Of a stretch of DNA of 24,514 nucleotides, positions 1-6,690 are shown in pieces. The notes under the pieces were generated by a model, which did not search any database, was not told where the DNA came from, and saw only the letters and a program-made list of their open reading frames with translations. Both the position numbers and the translations under genes were made by a program. The stretch spans positions 1-24,514 of the forward strand of contig CALLXZ010000005.1 in the NCBI GenBank assembly GCA_937875605.1, given 5' to 3'. Positions within the stretch are counted from its first letter, which is position 1. Each line of letters opens with the position of its first letter. This DNA comes from an uncultured Moheibacter sp. GTDB taxonomy: Bacteria > Bacteroidota > Bacteroidia > Flavobacteriales > Weeksellaceae.

Positions 1-1399
1 TTTGTTTTACCAAAACTTTTGGTTGGAAATCAAGGGTTTGCCCATCGCTTTTTTCGATTTTATCAATGAATAACGGTTTCAACATTTTTCCACCGTTTGC
101 AATTCCGTTGTAAAAAGTTAAAATCTGAAGCGGTGTCAATTTAAAACCGTATCCATACGACATGACCGGAAGTGTGATGCTGCTCCAATTGGAATCACCG
201 GGTTTATGAAATTGAGGAATTGCTTCACCTTGAATATCAATCCCCAACGCCTTGGTCATGTGCCATTTATCCAATTGATCAAAATATTCTTGCGGATCAC
301 TTCCATAACCGGCATTGATCAATTTCGCCGTTCCGATATTGGAAGATTTCACCAAAACTCTTTCCACGTCTATCGTTCCATAACCATGCGTATCGCGAAT
401 CGTCCGGTTGTACAATCGATAAGAACCTCCGCCCGTATTGACAGTCGTTTGCGGCGTAAATTTTTCATTTTCTAATCCCGCTAAAATCGAAACCGTTTTA
501 AAAGTAGAACCTGGCTCTGCTCCCTCTCCTACTACATAATTATATACGTCCGAATAAACGCTGTCGCTGATTCTTTTTAAGTTAACGATAGCTCTGATTT
601 TCCCTGTTTCCACTTCCATTACCGCCACACAACCGTGTTCTGCCTGAAATTCAATTAATTGTTCTTGTAATGCCGAATAAGCGGCAATCTGCATTCCTGC
701 ATCAATGGTTGTATAGACATTGGAACCGTTAATAGGTTCTTTTTCCCAAGATTTGAACGGTTTCCACTGCCCACGTCCCATGAACTGTTCCCAACGCCTT
801 CCTTCCGATCCTGATAAATCTTTTGAATACGCTCCTTCCAAACCGGTTTTTCCTCGCCCATCATCATAACCAATGGTTCTGGCACCGACATCCGCTAAAA
901 CCAATTCACGTTTTGGTTTGGTTTCGTGAATAAATCCACCTTTGTTTTGTCCTTCTTTAAAAATCGGGAAAGATTTAATTCGCATATAATCCTGGTAATC
1001 CAAACCTTTTATCAAGGTCATATATCGGTTTCCTTTTCTTCGTTCGGTTCTTAGTTTTTGTTCAAAATAAGCTGCCGGTTTTTGAAACATTCGGGAGAGA
1101 GAATCAGAAAGCACACCAACTTCCGAGTCAAACAAATCATCTTTTATAACCGTCAAATCCAGATAAATGTTATGAACAGTAATAGTCGTGGCTAATAAAT
1201 CTCCATCGGAAGCATATAAATTCCCTCTTTCTGCTGATTCGGTCGCAAGGCGGAAATTCTGTTGCGCAAAATTATCTAACTTCTCACCTTCGGAAACTTG
1301 AATTTTTATCATAGAAAATAAAACTCCAACTCCTATCAAAAGCAGTCCGAATCCTACAACATATCCTCTAACCAATAAATTTTTACGGTTCCTGATCAT
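1..1399 (-). CDS. ftsI: Septal peptidoglycan transpeptidase FtsI/PBP3-like, 3' end cut by window edge
   Basis: Class B penicillin-binding protein that cross-links septal peptidoglycan as part of the divisome. Translating the minus strand from the ATG at 1397-1399 gives 466 residues, open at the window start. Residues about 11-32 form a single N-terminal membrane anchor. A non-catalytic pedestal domain follows, with the family segment SAERGNLYASDGDLLA near 55-70. The transpeptidase domain has the nucleophile motif STFK (Ser298, after GAEPG) and an SSN motif. The third motif (KTG) is expected beyond the window edge. The start codon overlaps the last 17 bases of ftsL in another frame, so translation is probably coupled. 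Position after rsmH and ftsL argues for division-specific FtsI over the elongation enzyme, whose own gene lies at 17023. The gene is broken only by the window limit. Confidence 0.93.
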   Translation of the reverse strand, partial: MIRNRKNLLVRGYVVGFGLLLIGVGVLFSMIKIQVSEGEKLDNFAQQNFRLATESAERGNLYASDGDLLATTITVHNIYLDLTVIKDDLFDSEVGVLSDSLSRMFQKPAAYFEQKLRTERRKGNRYMTLIKGLDYQDYMRIKSFPIFKEGQNKGGFIHETKPKRELVLADVGARTIGYDDGRGKTGLEGAYSKDLSGSEGRRWEQFMGRGQWKPFKSWEKEPINGSNVYTTIDAGMQIAAYSALQEQLIEFQAEHGCVAVMEVETGKIRAIVNLKRISDSVYSDVYNYVVGEGAEPGSTFKTVSILAGLENEKFTPQTTVNTGGGSYRLYNRTIRDTHGYGTIDVERVLVKSSNIGTAKLINAGYGSDPQEYFDQLDKWHMTKALGIDIQGEAIPQFHKPGDSNWSSITLPVMSYGYGFKLTPLQILTFYNGIANGGKMLKPLFIDKIEKSDGQTLDFQPKVLVKQ

Positions 1400-1727
1400 A
1401 CACTTTCTTAATTAACACAAAAGGTTGTTCGTCTGTCAATTTTATTCCGATTGCTTCGGATTGTTTCATAATTTCCGGCTCCAATTGCATTTTCATCACC
1501 ATACGGTGCGCATCAGTATATTGCGCTTTCAGATTGGAAACTTCCTCATCTAATTTGTTTATTTTCACAACTTTTTTATCGATCCAATGTGAACTGGAAA
1601 TACTGACAAATGCCAAAAAAACTAAATACAGCACAAAACGCCAGTTCTGCATGGAACCGTCATCCACCAAGAATTTCCCTTTCAGGATATCTTTATAACT
1701 GATATTGCTTTTACGATTTTTTGCCAT
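1383..1727 (-). CDS. ftsL: FtsL-like small bitopic division protein
   Basis: A 114-residue protein with a basic N-terminus (about 1-29), one membrane helix (about 30-47) and a C-terminal periplasmic part (about 50-80) with heptad-like spacing of hydrophobics, consistent with a short coiled coil. This is the architecture of FtsL, which with FtsB/FtsQ activates the FtsW-FtsI synthase. FtsL sequences diverge strongly, so the call rests on topology, size and position between rsmH and ftsI, where Bacteroidota carry an FtsL-like gene. The ATG lies 2 bases after the rsmH stop, and the 3' end overlaps the ftsI start. No other function fits as well. Confidence 0.82.
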   Translation of the reverse strand: MAKNRKSNISYKDILKGKFLVDDGSMQNWRFVLYLVFLAFVSISSSHWIDKKVVKINKLDEEVSNLKAQYTDAHRMVMKMQLEPEIMKQSEAIGIKLTDEQPFVLIKKVYDQEP

Positions 1728-1729
1728 TT

Positions 1730-2635
1730 CTAATTCTTTATTGCAACTCGCATTTTCGCGCTTCTTGCTCTTGGATTTCGTTCAATTTCATCTGCATCCG
1801 GAACAATTACTTTGGATTGAATCGGTTTAAAAGGAGCATCCCAATTCCCAAACATATCTCTTTCCGGCTCTCCTTCAAACAAACCCGTTTTCATATATCG
1901 TTTCACCAATCGGTCTTCTAACGAGTGATACGAAATCATCACCACTTTACCCCCGGGCTCAAGCACTTCTCCGCATTGCGTCAACAATTCGCGAAGCGCA
2001 GCCATTTCATCATTTACTTCAATTCGAAGCGATTGAAACAATTGAGCAAAAATTTTATTTTCCTTATTTTTAGGTAGGTAATTAAAGATTTGCTTTAGCT
2101 GATCTATGGTTTTAATTGGATTTAACTTTCTTTCCGAAGCAATTTCCCTTGCCATTCTTCGGGCCGATTTTAATTCTCCGTAGTTAAAAAAAATATCGGC
2201 TAATTTTTCTTCTTCGAATTCGTTCAGGATTTTCGCCGCCGTCAGTTTTTGATTCTGATTCATCCGCATATCCAAATCCCCGTCAAGACGAATGGAAAAT
2301 CCTCTTTCCGGGGTATCAAATTGATGAGAAGAAACACCCAAATCCGCTAAGACACCTGAAACTTTTTTAACCCCTAAATACCGAAGATTGTTTTTCAGAA
2401 AACGGAAGTTCTGCATCACCAATTCAAAACGACTATCCTTTAAAGCATTTGCTTTTGCATCTTCATCCTGATCAAATGAAATCAATTTACCGTTCTCTCC
2501 GAGCCGGCTTAGAATTTCACGGGAATGACCTCCACCGCCGAACGTGCAATCTACATAAATGCCGTTTGGATCTTCCACCAAAGCACCTACACTTTCCATC
2601 AACAAAACAGGGTTATGATATTGCATCTTCGTCAT
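1730..2635 (-). CDS. rsmH: 16S rRNA (cytosine(1402)-N(4))-methyltransferase RsmH (MraW)
   Basis: SAM-dependent enzyme that methylates N4 of C1402 in the 16S rRNA decoding centre. The N-terminus has the family signature YHNPVLLMESV. The SAM-binding loop TFGGGGHS is at about residues 31-38, followed by ISFDQD, the helical insertion with GVSSHQFDTPERGFS, and the C-terminal motif SYHSLEDRLVKRYMK. At 301 residues it is of normal size for the family. Two ATGs compete: 2633-2635 (used here) and 2624-2626, which would start MQYHNPVLL and matches many homologues better. Either start overlaps the end of mraZ (23 or 14 bases). It belongs to the mraZ operon. Confidence 0.95.
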   Translation of the reverse strand: MTKMQYHNPVLLMESVGALVEDPNGIYVDCTFGGGGHSREILSRLGENGKLISFDQDEDAKANALKDSRFELVMQNFRFLKNNLRYLGVKKVSGVLADLGVSSHQFDTPERGFSIRLDGDLDMRMNQNQKLTAAKILNEFEEEKLADIFFNYGELKSARRMAREIASERKLNPIKTIDQLKQIFNYLPKNKENKIFAQLFQSLRIEVNDEMAALRELLTQCGEVLEPGGKVVMISYHSLEDRLVKRYMKTGLFEGEPERDMFGNWDAPFKPIQSKVIVPDADEIERNPRARSAKMRVAIKN

Positions 2636-3086
2636 TTTTCACATTACCCATCACCTCTTCTGCTAAGGAAGCAAAATCCAATTCTTCAATGTCCACGACA
2701 CGCTCATAACTGTCTTTATCCCAAATCTCCAATACCATTGCGTTTGGCGACAAAACCACTTCTTTATCAATTCCGGCATACGAAATCAAATCTTTTGCAA
2801 TCTGAATTCTACCGTTACTATCTACTTCCACTACTTTTAAACCGGCTGTAAAAAGACGAATGAAATCATTGTTCTTTTTCACAAATCGATTCAATTTATT
2901 GACGTCCGCCATCACATTATTCCACTCGCTCATCGGATGCAATTCGAGACATTTCTGAAAGACAGAACGCTTTAAAACAAACCCATCTTCCAATTTACCA
3001 GCTAGTTGTTTTTTCAAACCGACAGGTAGAGGAAGACGACCTTTGGCGTCAACTTTACATTCATATGTCCCAATTAATGGCTTCAA
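2613..3086 (-). CDS. mraZ: Transcriptional regulator / division protein MraZ
   Basis: MraZ is an AbrB-like DNA-binding protein that represses its own dcw operon. Both halves of the duplicated SpoVT-AbrB-type fold are visible: IGTYECKVDAKGRLPLPVGLKKQL near the start and KVVEVDSNGRIQIAKDLISYAGI in the second half. The only in-frame ATG candidates lie deep inside the gene. The longest frame would begin with GTG at 3132-3134, but that codon sits inside the array of TGGTA repeats that look like MraZ operators and would add a non-conserved extension. I prefer the TTG at 3084-3086, which gives 157 residues beginning (M)KPLIGTYECK, close to the usual length of about 150. The start is inferred; the gene identity is secure. 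The 3' end overlaps rsmH. Confidence 0.9.
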   Translation of the reverse strand: MKPLIGTYECKVDAKGRLPLPVGLKKQLAGKLEDGFVLKRSVFQKCLELHPMSEWNNVMADVNKLNRFVKKNNDFIRLFTAGLKVVEVDSNGRIQIAKDLISYAGIDKEVVLSPNAMVLEIWDKDSYERVVDIEELDFASLAEEVMGNVKNDEDAIS

Positions 3087-3114
3087 ATGGAAATTTTTAT
3101 CAAAAGTAAAAAAC

Positions 3115-3165
3115 TTTTTACCATTATTTACCACAAAATACCACTTTGTTGAAAACTTTTACCAC
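3115..3165 (-). promoter_or_regulatory. MraZ-box-like operator: phased TGGTA repeats
   Basis: Read on the minus strand, TGGTA occurs at 3164-3160, 3143-3139, 3133-3129 and 3123-3119. The last three are exactly 10 bp apart, in the 10-mers GTGGTATTTT, GTGGTAAATA and ATGGTAAAAA. The outer copy (GTGGTAAAAG) is 21 bp further out. Short G-rich direct repeats at 10-bp spacing just upstream of mraZ are the known MraZ binding site in other bacteria (TGGG-type repeats in E. coli). The array lies about 30 bp before the proposed TTG start. Binding by this MraZ is inferred. Confidence 0.7.
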
Positions 3166-3295
3166 TCTTACCTATTTGAAAATCATTTTAACGACAATTA
3201 GAGTATCAAAAAGAGAATCAACTATTTAATTAATTAATCCAGCGTAAAATCAATTTTAAAAAATTATTTTTTCAAAAAAATCTAATAGAATTCCT

Positions 3296-3303
3296 TATTT
3301 TTG
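3296..3303 (+). promoter_or_regulatory. Candidate -7 box (TATTTTTG) for the hydrolase-engB operon
   Basis: TATTTTTG fits the Bacteroidota -7 consensus TAnnTTTG and sits 19 bases before the ATG at 3323. No good TTTG -33 element is visible at the expected distance, so the call rests on one box plus position. Confidence 0.45.
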
Positions 3304-3322
3304 TTTCAAACACAAAAGTGGA

Positions 3323-4099
3323 ATGCTTTTAAAACTTAAGAAGTCTAAAAAATACTCCTATTTAGAAGAAGGTGAAGGCACGCCTATTGTTTTGCTTCAT
3401 GGATTGATGGGCGAGTTGAGTAATTTCGGTTCGCTGACACAATTTTTTTCTAAAAAAGGTTACAAAGTATATGCGCCGGAATTACCGATTTATAATTACA
3501 CGCTTCTGAATACCAATGTTTCAAGTATCGCAAAATTTGTTGCACGTTTTTTAAAGGACATAGTTAAAGAACCCGCTATTTTAGTAGGGAATTCGCTTGG
3601 AGGTCATTTGGGACTAGTGGTAACACATAAACATCCGGAATTAGTCAAAGCACTTTGCTTGACGGGAAGTTCAGGACTTTACGAAAAATCTTTTGGGGAA
3701 ACTTTTCCAAAAAGAGGAAATTACGATTATGTTCTAAAAAAAACACAAGAAGTTTTTTATAATCCCGAAGTAGCTACAAAACAAATCGTCGATGATGTTT
3801 TTGAAACGGTAAACGACCGCAAGAAAGCAATTAAAACACTTTACATTGCCCGAAGCGCAATCAAACACAATATGAAAAAGGATTTACAAGACATTCAAAC
3901 TCCGGTTTGTTTGATTTGGGGAAAACATGACAGTGTTACTCCGCCTGAAGTTGCGGTGGAATTTGATGAAGGGTTACCGAATTCTTCTTTGTATTGGATT
4001 GATAAATGCGGTCATGCACCTATGATGGAACACCCTGAATTGTTCAATGAACTTTTGGAAAACTGGCTGATTGAAAAACAACTCGCACCGGTTACATGA
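3323..4099 (+). CDS. Alpha/beta-fold hydrolase, substrate unknown
   Basis: A 258-residue cytoplasmic alpha/beta hydrolase with all the fold landmarks. The oxyanion strand-loop VLLHGLMG is at 23-30 and the nucleophile elbow GNSLGGH at 89-95 (Ser91). The acid is in IWGKHD (Asp203) and the base in CGHAPMMEHPE (His231). There is no signal peptide. The lid region (about 115-185) is Lys-rich and gives no clear substrate clue. The 3' end overlaps the engB start by 4 bases (ATGA), so the two are coupled. Pairing of such a hydrolase with engB may be shared by flavobacteria, but that should be checked. It could be an esterase, lipase-like enzyme or C-C hydrolase; I do not choose. Confidence 0.88.
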   Translation: MLLKLKKSKKYSYLEEGEGTPIVLLHGLMGELSNFGSLTQFFSKKGYKVYAPELPIYNYTLLNTNVSSIAKFVARFLKDIVKEPAILVGNSLGGHLGLVVTHKHPELVKALCLTGSSGLYEKSFGETFPKRGNYDYVLKKTQEVFYNPEVATKQIVDDVFETVNDRKKAIKTLYIARSAIKHNMKKDLQDIQTPVCLIWGKHDSVTPPEVAVEFDEGLPNSSLYWIDKCGHAPMMEHPELFNELLENWLIEKQLAPVT

Positions 4100-4701
4100 A
4101 TTTAAAACCCGAATTTGTAAAAAGTGCCCCAAAGTGGACCGAATGCCCGGAACCTAATAAACCCGAGTATGCATTTATAGGTCGATCCAATGTCGGAAAA
4201 TCCTCACTTATCAATATGCTGGCAGAACGAAAAGATTTAGCAAAAACTTCTGGCACTCCTGGAAAAACACAACTTTTAAATGTGTTTTTAATGGAGGAAA
4301 GTTGGTATTTGATGGATTTGCCCGGCTATGGTTATGCACGTGTATCTAAAACCAAACGAGGCCAGTTTGAAAAAATGATCACCAATTACCTTACCCAACG
4401 CCCCAATCTAATCAATACGTTTGTATTAATAGACTGCAGAATTCCTCCCCAAAAAATTGATTTGGAATTCATGGAATGGTTAGGTGAAAATCAGATTCCT
4501 TTTTCCATGGTTTTTACCAAAATCGACAAAATCAGCAGTGCCGCTTTACAGAAAGCATTATTAAATTATAAAAAGGAAATGCTAAAAACCTGGGAATCAA
4601 TGCCACAAGTTTTTACAAGTTCTGCAACCGGAAAAATTGGACGATTGGAACTATTGAATTATATTTCTTATTTAAACGAACAGTTAAAAGGAAAGTTTTA
4701 A
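4096..4701 (+). CDS. engB: Ribosome biogenesis GTP-binding protein EngB/YsxC/YihA
   Basis: TRAFAC-class GTPase needed for late assembly of the large ribosomal subunit. G-motifs are in order: G1 GRSNVGKS (29-36), the G2 region TSGTPGKTQLLN (about 51-62), G3 DLPG (74-77) in the family-specific DLPGYGYA, G4 TKID (141-144) and G5 SSATG (about 175-179). At 201 residues it is the normal length for the family. The ATG overlaps the hydrolase stop by 4 bases. The stop lies only 2 bases from the stop of the convergent aroQ, and no hairpin terminator is visible between them. Confidence 0.96.
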   Translation: MNLKPEFVKSAPKWTECPEPNKPEYAFIGRSNVGKSSLINMLAERKDLAKTSGTPGKTQLLNVFLMEESWYLMDLPGYGYARVSKTKRGQFEKMITNYLTQRPNLINTFVLIDCRIPPQKIDLEFMEWLGENQIPFSMVFTKIDKISSAALQKALLNYKKEMLKTWESMPQVFTSSATGKIGRLELLNYISYLNEQLKGKF

Positions 4702-4703
4702 GA

Positions 4704-5120
4704 CTAAATCAATTCTTCAATCGCCATTTTATAACCGTCCAATCCTTTTCCTGAAATGATTTTCTTACAATTTTCTCCTGTAACTGAAACCTTCCGGAAA
4801 TCTTCTCGCGCATAAACATCGGAAATATGCACTTCTATTACGGGTGTTTTTATCGCTTTGATCGCATCCGCAATGGCATACGAATAATGCGTATAAGCTC
4901 CAGCATTTAACACAATGCCGTCGTATTCAAATCCTATTTCATGAAGTTTATCGATGATATCTCCTTCGTGGTTAGACTGAAAATAATGAATCGACACATT
5001 TGGAAATTCCTTTCTAAGCCGATAAAAATAATCTTCAAAAGATTCCGTTCCGTAAGTTTCGGGTTCTCTGATTCCAAGTAAGTTTAAATTTGGACCGTTG
5101 ATAATTTGGATTTGAATCAT
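4704..5120 (-). CDS. aroQ: Type II 3-dehydroquinate dehydratase
   Basis: Catalyses the third shikimate step, 3-dehydroquinate to 3-dehydroshikimate, as a dodecameric flavodoxin-like enzyme. Recognisable are the N-terminal motif INGPNLNLLGIREPETYG with the catalytic Tyr and active-site Arg, the substrate loop NAGAYTHYSYAIADA, and EVHISDVYAREDFR with the catalytic His and HIS substrate motif. I place the start at the ATG 5118-5120 (138 residues, starting MIQIQIINGPN). The longer frame to 5129 begins with TTG and adds three non-conserved residues. It appears monocistronic, divergent from the lipoprotein at 5251 and tail-to-tail with engB. Confidence 0.95.
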   Translation of the reverse strand: MIQIQIINGPNLNLLGIREPETYGTESFEDYFYRLRKEFPNVSIHYFQSNHEGDIIDKLHEIGFEYDGIVLNAGAYTHYSYAIADAIKAIKTPVIEVHISDVYAREDFRKVSVTGENCKKIISGKGLDGYKMAIEELI

Positions 5121-5250
5121 TTCAGACAATTCTTTCTATTTGGTGTATAAAGTTAAAAATTCATCCGTATCTATTTGTTAAATTATCAAGAAGTCAAATT
5201 GAATTGGCATTGATATTGATAAAGGTAGAGGAAATAAAAACCTATAAAAA

Positions 5251-5748
5251 ATGAAAAAATTAAATGTTGGGTTATTAGCCCTTGCAGCTGCAGGAATGTT
5301 TTTTACAACTTCTTGTGAACCAAAAGATAAAATTGTGGAAGAAGAAACTGTAATAGTTGAAGCTCCAGAAGGTGATACACTTGTTGTGGAAGAAACCACT
5401 CCTGATTCTGATGCTACAGCAGCAGAATTAAGGCTAAAAGAAGCACAAGCTAAATTGGACGAAGCTATTAAAAGCGGTGACAAGGCAGCTCAGGATGCAG
5501 CTCAAAAAGCAAAAGACGAAGCTCAAACAGCTTGGGAAAAAGTGAAAGCTGCAGCAAATAATACAGCTGATGCTGTAGAAGAAGGTGCAAAAGACGTAGC
5601 AAATGAAACAAAAAAAGTAGCAAATGAAGTAGGTGATAAATCAAAAGAAGTTTATCAGGACACAAAAGAAGGCGTAAAAGAAGCTGCTAAAGATGTAAAA
5701 GATGGCGCTAAAAAAGTCGGCGAAGACATCAAAAACATTGGAAAATAA
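5251..5748 (+). CDS. Small lipoprotein with LEA/apolipoprotein-like amphipathic repeats
   Basis: 165 residues. The N-terminus is a lipoprotein signal, with a hydrophobic core at about 6-19 and lipobox TSC at Cys22. A short acidic stretch follows (about 25-50, rich in Glu/Val/Thr). The rest is an unusually low-complexity Ala/Lys/Glu/Asp region with recurring units such as AKDVANETKKVA and KEAAKDVKDGAKK, in roughly 11-residue phase. This resembles group 3 LEA proteins, YtxH-like proteins and apolipoproteins. It should form long amphipathic helix or coiled coil outside the inner membrane. The function is unknown; stress protection or envelope spacing are guesses from family resemblance. A strong terminator follows, so the gene is probably its own transcript. 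Confidence 0.85.
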   Translation: MKKLNVGLLALAAAGMFFTTSCEPKDKIVEEETVIVEAPEGDTLVVEETTPDSDATAAELRLKEAQAKLDEAIKSGDKAAQDAAQKAKDEAQTAWEKVKAAANNTADAVEEGAKDVANETKKVANEVGDKSKEVYQDTKEGVKEAAKDVKDGAKKVGEDIKNIGK

Positions 5749-5770
5749 TTTTCCGAAACATCTAAAAACG

Positions 5771-5796
5771 AGAGCCGATTACTCGGCTCTTTTTTG
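5771..5796 (+). terminator. Intrinsic terminator after the lipoprotein gene, possibly bidirectional
   Basis: A perfect 8-bp stem, AGAGCCGA (5771-5778) and TCGGCTCT (5783-5790), encloses a TTAC loop and is followed by six T residues. On the opposite strand the hairpin is followed by CGTTTTTAG, so it may also stop transcription coming out of surE (stop at 5812). Confidence 0.9.
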
Positions 5797-5811
5797 TTTG
5801 GAACATTTTAT

Positions 5812-6594
5812 TTATAAATCCCATCGATTCAGTTCGGAAATATAGTGATGAGCCGTCATATCATACTGAATAGGAACCACGGAAACAAATCCTTCCTCTA
5901 GTGCATACTCGTCTGTATCTTCTCCTTTGTCCAGATTTTCAAATTTCCCTGTCAACCAATAATAAGTTCTTCCGCGAGGGTCTTTTCGTTCGTCATAGTC
6001 CTCTACCCAAACAGCTTTTGCCTGCCTACATACTTTAATTCCTTTTAGTTGTTTTTCCTGAAGTTTCGGAATGTTTACATTCAGAACCATTCCTTTCGGC
6101 ATTTCTTTCTCAATGGATTCTAAAACAATTTTCTGAATTAATTTTTTAGCTGCCATAAAATCGGCACTGTAAGAAAAATCACATAGTGAAAATCCAATTG
6201 CCGGAATCCCCTCAATCCCCGCTTCCACAGCTGCCGACATAGTACCCGAATAAATGACGTTTATGGATGAATTGGAGCCGTGGTTAATTCCGGAAACGCA
6301 TAAATCCGGTCTTCTTGGAAGAATTCTCGTGATGGCCAATTTCACACAATCCACTGGCGTCCCTGAGCAAGCCCATTCGCGCTCTGATTGTTCTCCATCA
6401 TCAATTTTTATTTTTTCGCAGAACAAGGTTGAATTAATCGTGATGGCATGCCCCATACCACTTTGGGGACTATCCGGTGCCACTACATAAACTTCTCCTA
6501 TTTCATTCATCATTTTTATCAAAGCCCTAACTCCCGGTGCTGTAATTCCGTCATCATTTGTAACCAGAATCAAAGGTTTCTCCTTGTTTTTCAT
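5812..6594 (-). CDS. surE: 5'/3'-nucleotidase SurE
   Basis: Metal-dependent phosphatase acting on nucleoside monophosphates, linked in other bacteria to stationary-phase survival. The N-terminal metal site LVTNDDGITAPG (Asp14, Asp15) is followed by VVAPDSPQSGMGHAIT (Ser45 metal ligand), CSGTPVDCVKLA and LCVSGINHGSN (Asn104). The dimer segment VIYSGTMSAAVEAGIEGIPAIGFS is also present. All four expected metal ligands are there. 260 residues is normal. The ATG is at 6592-6594. The gene is divergent from the S41 protease and ends at the shared terminator near 5771-5796. Confidence 0.96.
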   Translation of the reverse strand: MKNKEKPLILVTNDDGITAPGVRALIKMMNEIGEVYVVAPDSPQSGMGHAITINSTLFCEKIKIDDGEQSEREWACSGTPVDCVKLAITRILPRRPDLCVSGINHGSNSSINVIYSGTMSAAVEAGIEGIPAIGFSLCDFSYSADFMAAKKLIQKIVLESIEKEMPKGMVLNVNIPKLQEKQLKGIKVCRQAKAVWVEDYDERKDPRGRTYYWLTGKFENLDKGEDTDEYALEEGFVSVVPIQYDMTAHHYISELNRWDL

Positions 6595-6644
6595 TTATAT
6601 TTGAAAGTTTTTTTGTCAAATGTACTTAAACTATTTTTTGGCGT

Positions 6645-6652
6645 TATATTTG
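6645..6652 (+). promoter_or_regulatory. Candidate -7 box (TATATTTG) for the S41 protease gene
   Basis: TATATTTG matches TAnnTTTG and lies 38 bases before the ATG at 6691. The nearest TTTG upstream (6612-6615) is 29 bp away, more than the usual spacing of about 19 bp, so the -33 element is uncertain. Confidence 0.35.
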
Positions 6653-6690
6653 ATTCGAAAATTAAACAAACCCTAACAAGGATTTTATAT

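Noticed and set aside
3087..3134. GTG start of mraZ
   Set aside because: The codon lies within the phased TGGTA repeats and the extra 16 residues do not look like MraZ; a TTG at 3086 fits better. The point is not proven.
6448..6690. N-terminal extension of the Prc-type protease
   Set aside because: It overlaps surE in antisense, would bury the signal peptide about 80 residues inside the protein, and has no family similarity. ATG 6691 is the sensible start.
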